64,000 bases of DNA from Halobacteriovoraceae bacterium (GTDB lineage: Bacteria; Bdellovibrionota; Bacteriovoracia; Bacteriovoracales; Bacteriovoracaceae): assembly GCA_002713145.1 (NCBI GenBank), contig PAVS01000014.1, positions 124,001 through 188,000 of the forward strand, read 5' to 3'. Shown in pieces: positions 1 through 7,429 of the stretch. The position numbers and the translations under genes are program-made. The stretch's first letter is position 1, and the number at the start of each line of letters is the position of its first letter. Below the pieces are notes generated by a model that worked only from the letters and a program-made list of their open reading frames with translations, made no database searches and had not been told where the DNA came from.

Positions 1-278
1 TCTGATCTTTGATTGGTATTTTTGATCATAACGGCAATGGGAGTTCCCAAAGTTCTTCCTTCAAAAATACCTGATAAGATTTGAGCCTGATCGGCTTCGT
101 TACGACTGGTGGAGACTTTTAATCTCCCTGGTCGGCGTCGATCGAGCTGGGCTTGCAGATCATCTCCAGAGACAACTAAACCAGCAGGCATTCCATCTAT
201 AACCACTCCCATGGCTTCACCGTGAGATTCTCCAAAAGTTGTCATTGTAAAAATATCACCAAAACTATTTCCGCGCAT
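1..278 (-). CDS. aroC: Chorismate synthase, N-terminal part (runs off the window)
   Basis: The protein begins [20 protein letters not shown], the classic chorismate synthase N-terminus. It is followed by [10 protein letters not shown] and the RRRPGR motif that contributes to the EPSP/FMN site. The enzyme makes chorismate from EPSP in the last common step of aromatic synthesis and needs reduced FMN. Only the first 92 codons are present; the rest lies before base 1. The start is the ATG at 276-278, nine bases beyond the stop of the ABC ATPase gene, so it is the downstream member of the same minus-strand run. aroK lies far away at 25 kb. Identity is firm from these motifs. Confidence 0.93.
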   Translation of the reverse strand, partial: MRGNSFGDIFTMTTFGESHGEAMGVVIDGMPAGLVVSGDDLQAQLDRRRPGRLKVSTSRNEADQAQILSGIFEGRTLGTPIAVMIKNTNQRS

Positions 279-287
279 AAAATCCAA

Positions 288-1301
288 TTAACCTAAAAGG
301 GGATAGAACCCCTGGGGATTGATATTAAATGAGTACACTTGATTTAATTGAGTATGATCCACACCTGGGTGAATAATACGAACAAGATTTGAATCAGAGC
401 ATTCGAGCTCGAGTAAAGTAGAGCTTCCTTCAAAATATTTGTTTACAAGTCTTCCTTTGAGGGGACCACTTTTATCGAGATAAATAAACTCAGGTCTGAT
501 CATCATAAGAAAATTTTCATAGGGGATTTGAGTTTCCTGAGAGCACTGCCACTTTGAGTTTAAAAGCTCAAAGCGAATATGAGAGTCTTGATTGTCTATG
601 AGGCGAGCACTTAAAATATTATTTTCTCCAAAAAACTGAGCTGCAAAAATACTTTTTGGCTCGTAGTAGATGACTTGGGGAGTTGCGAGTTGCTCAAGTT
701 GACCGTATTGCATAAGAAGAATTTGATCAGAGAATTTGAGCGCCTCATGGGTGTTATGGGTGACCCATAAGATAGTAATTTCTTTGTCTTTAAGAAGAGC
801 AAAAAATTCTTTGAGAAGATTATCTCTGAGATTGTTATCTAAATTAGCAAAAGGTTCGTCTAGCAGAAGCACTGTCGGGTTATTGATCAATGTTTTAGCT
901 ATGAGTAATCGCTGTTTTTGTCCACTGGAAAGGCTTGTGAGTTGACTGTCGATTTCATTCGTCAATTCTAAATCAGAGAGAATTGTTCTCACTCGATTGA
1001 GGTCTTTTTCTTCTTGATCAGAATGACTGATGGCCTTGAGTAAGAAATTGAGAACAGTTTCTTCAGCACTATCCAAGGATTCATTTTTTAAAAATCCAAG
1101 AGAGGCTTTTTCAGCAAATATGATTTCACCTTGATACTCAGTAATATCGCCAGAGAGACATTTTAAAAGAGTCGTTTTTCCTGCTCCCGAAGGTCCTATG
1201 ATCGCATGAACACTGTTCTTTGCAGCTTCAAAGTTGATCTCTTGGATACCATCTGTGGACCTTTTGCCATAGCGAAAAGAGAGATTTTTACAGGTGATCA
1301 T
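288..1301 (-). CDS. ABC transporter ATP-binding protein (PotA/UgpC-like)
   Basis: This is a 337-residue ABC ATPase. Walker A GPSGAGKT is at 36-43, the LSSGQ signature at about 124-128, Walker B VLLLDEP at about 144-150 and the H-loop WVTHN near 180. The last 110 residues resemble the TOBE/OB-like regulatory domain of importer ATPases such as PotA, UgpC and ModC. Its start overlaps the preceding aldehyde dehydrogenase stop by one base (TAATG), so the two are translationally coupled. No permease or binding protein lies nearby, so the substrate is unknown. An amino-acid or polyamine import role would fit the neighbouring succinyl-pathway genes but is inference. Confidence 0.85.
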   Translation of the reverse strand: MITCKNLSFRYGKRSTDGIQEINFEAAKNSVHAIIGPSGAGKTTLLKCLSGDITEYQGEIIFAEKASLGFLKNESLDSAEETVLNFLLKAISHSDQEEKDLNRVRTILSDLELTNEIDSQLTSLSSGQKQRLLIAKTLINNPTVLLLDEPFANLDNNLRDNLLKEFFALLKDKEITILWVTHNTHEALKFSDQILLMQYGQLEQLATPQVIYYEPKSIFAAQFFGENNILSARLIDNQDSHIRFELLNSKWQCSQETQIPYENFLMMIRPEFIYLDKSGPLKGRLVNKYFEGSSTLLELECSDSNLVRIIHPGVDHTQLNQVYSFNINPQGFYPLLG

Positions 1302-2827
1302 TATTTTTTAAGACCTACGAGATCGTCAATTTTTGAACTATTATCCGTTGTCTCTAAACTGGCAATAGTGTGAACGGTATGATCAATCATGCTGACACCA
1401 GCTGGATGAAAATTACCTGAATGCTTAAGACCTCCAAAAGGAAGTTTTGAGCTTGCTCCCACAGTTGAGCGATTTAAATTAATGATTCCAGAGTCAACTT
1501 CCATGAGGACTCTTTGATAAATTTCTTTGTCTTGAGTGAACACACTACTCGCCAGACCATAATCACTGATATTAGCAATTTGAATCGCTTGCTCAATATC
1601 TTCATAAGGCGTGAGTGTGCAGTTAGGACCAAAGATTTCTTCTTGAGTGAAGGGGTTATCTTTTTTCGCTTCTTTTAAATAATGTACGGTTGGATTAACG
1701 TAATGACCTTCAAATTCAATATCAATTTCACGGGGGGCAATGAGTGCTTCGGCGCCATTTTGCTCACCCAGACCTAAAGCCTGGAGATATTTATTAACTG
1801 CCATCTCATCAATAAGAGGGCCCATAAAAGGTGTTTCTTTAAATTTCGTGGGATGATCCACAATAATCTTTTTAGTTAATTCTATAAAACGATCAATAAA
1901 CTGTTGCTCTATATTTTTATGAACAGCCACCATAGAAGTAGAGGAGCATCTTTGTCCTGAAGACAAAAAGCAAGCTCTAAGCAGTTCAGGCAGAGCATGA
2001 TCGAGGTCAGCGTCATGATGGATGATACAGGTGTTTTTACCTCCAAGCTCCAGGGCGACTAATTTCGTAATATCTGTTCCCACACTTTCAAGAATTTTTT
2101 TACCTACATCATAAGAACCGGTGAAATAGATTCCTTTAATACTTGGGTGACGAAGAATATCTTGGGTGGTGGTGGCGGTTCCATTGATAAAGTTAATCAC
2201 ACCTTTAGGAAAACCTGCTTCATCAAAACACTCAATCAATAATTGGGATGAGTACATGGTCTTTTCACTAGGCTTAAAAATGATTGAGTTTCCTGCTATG
2301 AGTGCCGCAAGAATTTGTCCATTGGCCAAGTGACAAGGAAAGTTAAAGGGGCCTATCACGAGACAAGGCCCAATGGGTTTATAAACAGTATGCCCATCAA
2401 TCTGGGGCAAAATCTCTTTAATTGTTTTATTTTTAATTCTCTCAAGGGAGTCTGTGAGTGTGACCCCAACCTTTGCAGCTACAGCACCCGCTTCTGTTTT
2501 TGATTCCCAGAGAGGTTTACCGGTTTCAAGAGCAATCGCCAGTGCAATATCATCAGCGCGTTTTTGGGCGACTTCTTGAAATTTCTTAAGAATCTCCATT
2601 CGTTCTGAGAGGGGAGTTTTTCGCCAAGTCTGAAAACCTTGTTCGGCACTTTCAATAACTCGAGGGATATGATCATACTTGATAAAGCCACGCCATAATT
2701 CATCTTTTATATCCCCGGGACAAAGCTTTAAAATTTCTTCATCAGAAGTTTTGAGCTTATCAGAGTTAATTCCTCCCGGATGAGTGAAGGATCCATTAAA
2801 GTAATCGCCGCGAAGTGTCATTTCCAT
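1301..2827 (-). CDS. astD: Aldehyde dehydrogenase, succinylglutamate-semialdehyde dehydrogenase-like
   Basis: The protein has 508 residues, normal for the NAD(P)+-dependent aldehyde dehydrogenase superfamily. The catalytic Glu sits in ALELGGKN and the nucleophilic Cys in SSGQRCSS. The GPFNFP and FTGSYDVGKKI motifs are present. The N-terminus, including the RGDYFNG region, is AstD-like, an enzyme that oxidises N-succinylglutamate semialdehyde. A succinyltransferase and an aminotransferase of the same pathway lie just beyond the next gene. The ATG at 2827 has a GGAAG Shine-Dalgarno six bases upstream. A different semialdehyde substrate is possible, since specificity cannot be read from motifs. 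Confidence 0.78.
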   Translation of the reverse strand: MEMTLRGDYFNGSFTHPGGINSDKLKTSDEEILKLCPGDIKDELWRGFIKYDHIPRVIESAEQGFQTWRKTPLSERMEILKKFQEVAQKRADDIALAIALETGKPLWESKTEAGAVAAKVGVTLTDSLERIKNKTIKEILPQIDGHTVYKPIGPCLVIGPFNFPCHLANGQILAALIAGNSIIFKPSEKTMYSSQLLIECFDEAGFPKGVINFINGTATTTQDILRHPSIKGIYFTGSYDVGKKILESVGTDITKLVALELGGKNTCIIHHDADLDHALPELLRACFLSSGQRCSSTSMVAVHKNIEQQFIDRFIELTKKIIVDHPTKFKETPFMGPLIDEMAVNKYLQALGLGEQNGAEALIAPREIDIEFEGHYVNPTVHYLKEAKKDNPFTQEEIFGPNCTLTPYEDIEQAIQIANISDYGLASSVFTQDKEIYQRVLMEVDSGIINLNRSTVGASSKLPFGGLKHSGNFHPAGVSMIDHTVHTIASLETTDNSSKIDDLVGLKK

Positions 2828-2914
2828 AGTTATCTTCCTTTTTTTTTCTACATATCATAGATAATTTATTCTGGCTTTTATAGATTTCTAGCTTAATTAC
2901 TATAGAATAGGAGT

Positions 2915-4471
2915 ATGGATTTAAAAGTAGCTTTTATTGGTGCAGATCGTAAATATTATGACAAACTGTGGAGTGTCTTTGAGGAAAATTATAGTTCATT
3001 AAAGCTCTCTCAGATCCAAATCGACTTAGCTGGCAGAAGTCCCCAAGAAATTTTTATTGAACTTTATGATTATGAAGTGAATATCATCTATATCGATTTT
3101 TCTTTTGATTTTAAGAAAGCTTTTTCCTTGGCCAAGTTTATTAATAAAAATAATGAACTCCGCAAAACGGCGACTGTAGGTTTATTTGAATACAATAAAA
3201 GCCCTGACATTATCCGCAAAGCGCTCAATTGTGAGATGCGACTGTATCATTATAAAACTTTTGAAACCAGTGATGTTGTTTTTGACCCTGTCTCAATTCT
3301 TGATGTTGATATTGCTTTGGAGAGTGAATACTTTTCATGTGAAGAATTGGATGACTTAACTATTCTTCAACCTCTTCGCATTGGTTATGTGGGCGTGAAC
3401 CATTTTCATATAGAGACGAATTCCTATTTACCAGTAGGGGAGATTTTAGAAGTTGATACTCACCCTTTGATTGAGATCATGCCTTCGCGTAAAGTTTATA
3501 TCTCTCACTTCTCCAATACCGACTTATACTATAACAAAAGATTTTCCTACGATTTGGAATTTATTTATATCGATAATGATTTCTTCTCAAAAACAAATCA
3601 GAATTGGCTTTTATATAAAAAAATTAAAGCAGACCCCAAATCGATAGAGTCTATAGATAAAGTCACTCAAAAAGAAATTCAAAATGATATGCAGGCGAGG
3701 AAAGAAGCCTTTGGCCCAACCAGAAAAAAAATTGATCTATGGCTAGAGGATAAGAAAGACCGAGTTTTCCCAAAAATGCTTAAAATCATGCTCGTGGATC
3801 ACACCCTTGATTTTGTCAGAGAGGTGAAAGGAAAAATCGAAGACTTTCCTTATTCTTTGAATGTGCAAACTAAGCTGACGGATCATTACTATCAAATTGA
3901 TCGCTGGCTTCCGCATCTTATTGTTCTCAAACAAGATGAAGAAGTTAACACCGCTGAGGTGACTCAGGAGATTTTAGAAAAAATAAAATCAATTAAAAAC
4001 TATAAACCTTATGTGCTTGTTTTCAACACTCAAGAATCTCATACCGTTCTCAATGAAAAGAAAACTTATGATCATGTCCTCTATCATCCAGGTCCAGTTC
4101 ATCTTCCAGAGATACGAAGAATGGCACAGAAGTTGGACGAAAAAAAGGGGGTGACGGAAGTTGAAAATAAAATCTTTCCTAAGTCACTCGATGATTTTTC
4201 TCATATTTTTGCTAAAAAAGGTGTCAAGGTTTTAAAGATGACTGAATCAGTGATGTTCATTCAGTCCAAAACGGATATACCGATGTGGACCTTGTTTATT
4301 ATGAATGAACCTCTTCGCTTGTTTCTCACAGTTGTTCCCCATAGAGAGGGAAGTGAATTTAAAGTTGAAGATAAGATTTATCGCTGTCTCATTCATGCTG
4401 TGGGAGAAAATGAAAAGTCAGCACTCAGACGTATGATCAACAAAGCAATTGCAAAAAATAATAAAGATTAA
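2915..4471 (+). CDS. Multi-domain signalling protein with two receiver-like folds and PilZ-like segments
   Basis: This 518-residue protein has no signal peptide. Residues 1-130 look like a response-regulator receiver fold, with a hydrophobic strand ending in IIYIDFS where the phospho-acceptor Asp would sit. Residues 150-235 (around LRIGYVGV and LPVGEIL) resemble a PilZ barrel but lack a clear RxxxR c-di-GMP motif. A second receiver-like fold begins near residue 285 (LKIMLVDHT), and its expected acceptor site reads LIVLKQDE, so it is probably degenerate. The last 100 residues form another beta-rich domain. I know no named family. It sits alone on the plus strand and its stop overlaps the convergent astA-like stop by four bases. 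Confidence 0.6.
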   Translation: MDLKVAFIGADRKYYDKLWSVFEENYSSLKLSQIQIDLAGRSPQEIFIELYDYEVNIIYIDFSFDFKKAFSLAKFINKNNELRKTATVGLFEYNKSPDIIRKALNCEMRLYHYKTFETSDVVFDPVSILDVDIALESEYFSCEELDDLTILQPLRIGYVGVNHFHIETNSYLPVGEILEVDTHPLIEIMPSRKVYISHFSNTDLYYNKRFSYDLEFIYIDNDFFSKTNQNWLLYKKIKADPKSIESIDKVTQKEIQNDMQARKEAFGPTRKKIDLWLEDKKDRVFPKMLKIMLVDHTLDFVREVKGKIEDFPYSLNVQTKLTDHYYQIDRWLPHLIVLKQDEEVNTAEVTQEILEKIKSIKNYKPYVLVFNTQESHTVLNEKKTYDHVLYHPGPVHLPEIRRMAQKLDEKKGVTEVENKIFPKSLDDFSHIFAKKGVKVLKMTESVMFIQSKTDIPMWTLFIMNEPLRLFLTVVPHREGSEFKVEDKIYRCLIHAVGENEKSALRRMINKAIAKNNKD

Positions 4472-5517
4472 ACTTCTAGCTTTTGTGATTTCACTTCAGG
4501 TTTAAAACTTACGTATCTCAAAGAATCTCCGACCTTGAGTTTTAAAGCTGTGGCCGTGACCGCTTCTATGATCGCTTCACCGTCTTCAATTTTGAGGTGC
4601 CCTAATGTGGCTTTGAATTTCTTATTCGCCCCTGAAGTCGAGATGATTTGAACCGTTCCATCAAACTGATCTTTGAGGATTTCTTTGATTTTGATGACTT
4701 TAGAATCTGCAAAGCTTCTTACTGTTTTTAATTCAGTTTCTAAGACAGGGCCTGGCTCAAAAATACCTACGAGTCCTTTAAATTCAAAACCTTCTTGTTC
4801 AAGAATATGCTTGGCAGGTCTGGTGTTGTCATGAACTTTTCCGACCACGTCCTGAGCATCTTCTGGCAGAAGTTCAACAATAATAGGATAGTTCGGGACC
4901 AATTCATCAATAAAAGATTTAGACTTCATGGTCAGATAATCAGCTTCAATAAAATCCATTCCGGTAAATTTCGAACCAACTGCGTTCCAAAAAGGGGACT
5001 GACCTTGCTCGTTGACCTGTCCGCGCATCTCAGCGATCACATGCTCTTCAAAACGATTTTGGTTTTCGGCCATATACAAAAAACGGCTCAGAGAAAGAAA
5101 ACGACCATTCTGTGAATTTCTATAGTCAGGATGAAGAAAGAGAGAGCATATTTCAGCTGGACCTGAGTGAGTTTTCTCCATACTGAGAGTTCTAATATTT
5201 TTGCTAATCCCTAGCATCTTTGAAGTTTTTATTTCTTCTTTGAGTCGATAAAAATAATAAGCTTCAAAACCGCCTATTTTAGAGATAATCCCGCTGACTC
5301 CCACGAGCTTGCCAGTAAAGACCTCTTCCATCACAAAGAGATAACTCTCGCCACCGGGAGCTTCCACTTCAGGATCAAAGCTTTTGGTGGATTGAGTGAT
5401 TTTTTTCTGTATTATTTTTTCATCTTTAGGAAGAGAAGTAAGCCCATGACCAGAGACACTTAACAGTTGCATTAACTGGTCAATATCTTCAGGCTTAATG
5501 GGTCTAATCACAAACAT
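4468..5517 (-). CDS. astA: Arginine/ornithine N-succinyltransferase-like (AstA family)
   Basis: This 349-residue protein has the AstA-type start MFVIRPIKPEDIDQLMQL, a GNAT-related fold, followed by SGHGLTSLPKD and later the HPDYRNSQNGR segment. AstA transfers succinyl from succinyl-CoA to the alpha-amine of arginine, and in some bacteria ornithine. The ATG overlaps the aminotransferase stop (TAATG), so the pair is translationally coupled. Its 3' end shares the bases TTAA with the convergent signalling gene. No arginine dihydrolase (astB) or desuccinylase (astE) is in this window, so a full arginine-to-glutamate route is not shown here. Confidence 0.82.
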   Translation of the reverse strand: MFVIRPIKPEDIDQLMQLLSVSGHGLTSLPKDEKIIQKKITQSTKSFDPEVEAPGGESYLFVMEEVFTGKLVGVSGIISKIGGFEAYYFYRLKEEIKTSKMLGISKNIRTLSMEKTHSGPAEICSLFLHPDYRNSQNGRFLSLSRFLYMAENQNRFEEHVIAEMRGQVNEQGQSPFWNAVGSKFTGMDFIEADYLTMKSKSFIDELVPNYPIIVELLPEDAQDVVGKVHDNTRPAKHILEQEGFEFKGLVGIFEPGPVLETELKTVRSFADSKVIKIKEILKDQFDGTVQIISTSGANKKFKATLGHLKIEDGEAIIEAVTATALKLKVGDSLRYVSFKPEVKSQKLEV

Positions 5518-6902
5518 TATTTCATCTCATTTAATGTTTTTTCTATGAGCTCACACACACCATCAATATCTTTCGTGGTCGCGACCCCTGCGGGAACTAA
5601 AAATCTCACCCTTGTAGGTTTAGAACCTGCAATAAAACTGAGGGCTCCATTGTCAAATAACTTAAAGGTAAAATCCTTTGACTTAGCGGTGTCACCTTTA
5701 AAAAGAGTCATTCCTACCATGGCCCCTACACCCCAAGGCCCTTCGATGAGTTCAGGATATTTTTTATGAAGATTATCTAGTTTTTGAGAGAAGTATTTAT
5801 GCAGCTGCATGATCTTTCCGTCTTCTCCGAGATATCCATTATTCACCACTTCACTAATCATATAGTAAGCAGCATTGATAGCAGTTCCAGAGCTAGTAAA
5901 GGTTTGCGAGATGAGTCCTGGTTGAGGTTTGTGATCATTGCGATAAATTGTGGCGCAGATCTGAGAGTTCTTCCCAATATTCACCATGTCTACATGCTTA
6001 TCCAGTTTGAAATATTGAAAAGCAAAAAGTTCACTTGTACGCATAAAAGTTTGTACTTCATCCACAATCACAGAAACATTATGTTTATGGCAAACATCAC
6101 AGATGGCCTTGAAGAAATCTTCGTGTCCTACCCAATAACCACCTTCTCCTTGCACTAGCTCCATGCACATGGCTGCATATTGATCAGGGTAGCGCTCGAA
6201 ATACCACTCAAGATGTTTCACGGCCATCTCAATAGAACGATCATGATTATTGGCATCGTAGAAAGGAATATAATCTACACTTAACGTTTGAGGTAATCCT
6301 TTTCGATAAGCAGCTTTATCCGTGATTTGAGAAACCGCCATGGTTCTTCCCATAAAACATTTTTCAAAGGCAATCACTCTATGAGCGGGAGATTTTTTTT
6401 GGAAAACCATTTTAAGGGCATTTTCTGCGGCCATAACTCCAGAAGAAGTCATGAACATATGATCAAACCCAGCTCCATATTTATTCGCCTGATCAAGCAG
6501 AAGTTTAAAGAGTTTAGGGGAGTCAACATTTTGCTGAAGATTACCACTCATGGTGGTGTTCATAATAGCCCCGTCGATATGAGCTCCAATCACTCCTGGG
6601 TTGGAGTGACCAAAATAGTGAACACCAATTCCAGTGATAAAATCATATTTGACTGAACCATCGGCCAATTCAACTAAGGCACCATTTCCGATACCAGAAC
6701 CAATATAATCATAGAAAAGCTTTCCTCCACGGTCTTGGGAAAAATCTTCAATGAGTTTTTCATAATCTGCTTTGAGATCTTTGTTCGCAGGTTTGACTTC
6801 AGTAATCTTTTCTCGATGTTCATTCACTGCTGCCATAAGAAGTTCTTTGGCTTCTTGAATTCTTTTATCTGAAAATAAATCTTGTGCAACTGTTTTAGCC
6901 AT
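5517..6902 (-). CDS. Class III PLP aminotransferase (ornithine/lysine type)
   Basis: This 461-residue protein has the fold-type I subgroup II signature. DEVQTFMRTSE contains the PLP-pyridine Asp, and NIGKNSQIC carries the likely Schiff-base Lys. The GK-x-x-Q-x-C form is closer to lysine 6-aminotransferase than to the K-A-x-G-G-G form of AstC/ArgD. It starts at an ATG with AAGGAA upstream and is the first gene of a coupled pair with the AstA-like gene. By context it may transaminate a succinylated ornithine, or lysine. The substrate is inference. Confidence 0.78.
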   Translation of the reverse strand: MAKTVAQDLFSDKRIQEAKELLMAAVNEHREKITEVKPANKDLKADYEKLIEDFSQDRGGKLFYDYIGSGIGNGALVELADGSVKYDFITGIGVHYFGHSNPGVIGAHIDGAIMNTTMSGNLQQNVDSPKLFKLLLDQANKYGAGFDHMFMTSSGVMAAENALKMVFQKKSPAHRVIAFEKCFMGRTMAVSQITDKAAYRKGLPQTLSVDYIPFYDANNHDRSIEMAVKHLEWYFERYPDQYAAMCMELVQGEGGYWVGHEDFFKAICDVCHKHNVSVIVDEVQTFMRTSELFAFQYFKLDKHVDMVNIGKNSQICATIYRNDHKPQPGLISQTFTSSGTAINAAYYMISEVVNNGYLGEDGKIMQLHKYFSQKLDNLHKKYPELIEGPWGVGAMVGMTLFKGDTAKSKDFTFKLFDNGALSFIAGSKPTRVRFLVPAGVATTKDIDGVCELIEKTLNEMK

Positions 6903-6974
6903 GACTGTTCCTTATTTTAAATAGTTAGCTCGGATAAGCATAACGAATTTCTAAGAGATTTTAAAGGCATGGTG

Positions 6975-6980
6975 TATACT
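6975..6980 (+). promoter_or_regulatory. Possible -10 element placing transcription at the start codon
   Basis: TATACT ends six bases before the ATG at 6986, and there is no Shine-Dalgarno between them. Initiation about seven bases after the -10 would give a leaderless or nearly leaderless mRNA. No good -35 is visible, so this is weak. Confidence 0.3.
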
Positions 6981-6985
6981 GAATT

Positions 6986-7324
6986 ATGGTTTTTGTAGCT
7001 ATTTTTCTATTTATTGCAGGGAGTCTATTCCTGGGCTTTAAGGTGAGACCTTTAAAGTCTAAAACTTTTGAAGTCACCAGTGGCAATAAGCATCCAGATA
7101 GGCCTATGGCTTGGTATGAAAATCGTATTAGAGAACAAATTAAAGATCTGAGGTTTGAAAAACTGAAAAGTGAAAATGGAGTGGAGTACTATAAACCTCG
7201 CTCTCTCTATCAAGTGAATGAGCCTGAACTTTCCTTAGAAGTCACTCCCTATGTCATTTCAGTCACTGGTTCAAGACTCATGATCCGTCTTATTTCCACT
7301 TATGTTGAAATTGAAGAAAGCTAA
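6986..7324 (+). CDS. Small membrane-anchored protein of unknown function
   Basis: This 112-residue protein begins with a hydrophobic segment (about residues 1-17, MVFVAIFLFIAGSLFLGF) acting as an uncleaved anchor. A basic, soluble domain with the sequence GNKHPDRPMAWYENR follows. I do not recognise a family. It stands between the aminotransferase, transcribed the other way, and the ketoacid dehydrogenase gene. It has no clear ribosome-binding site and may be read from a leaderless transcript. Length and codon use look like its neighbours, so I take it as real. Confidence 0.6.
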   Translation: MVFVAIFLFIAGSLFLGFKVRPLKSKTFEVTSGNKHPDRPMAWYENRIREQIKDLRFEKLKSENGVEYYKPRSLYQVNEPELSLEVTPYVISVTGSRLMIRLISTYVEIEES

Positions 7325-7387
7325 GTCTTTTTGTGCTTAGCAAAATTTACTTTTATGCCTAGCTATGTTAATTTTTCGGGTCTTGTT

Positions 7388-7393
7388 TATAAT
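7388..7393 (+). promoter_or_regulatory. Candidate -10 TATAAT upstream of the E1 gene
   Basis: A perfect TATAAT lies 36 bases before the ATG at 7430, with a TG four bases before it, near an extended -10 arrangement. The -35 region is poor. The AAGGAA ribosome site sits just before the start codon. Confidence 0.42.
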
Positions 7394-7429
7394 GATTAGA
7401 AACACTTAGATCAAATATAAGGAACTTTT

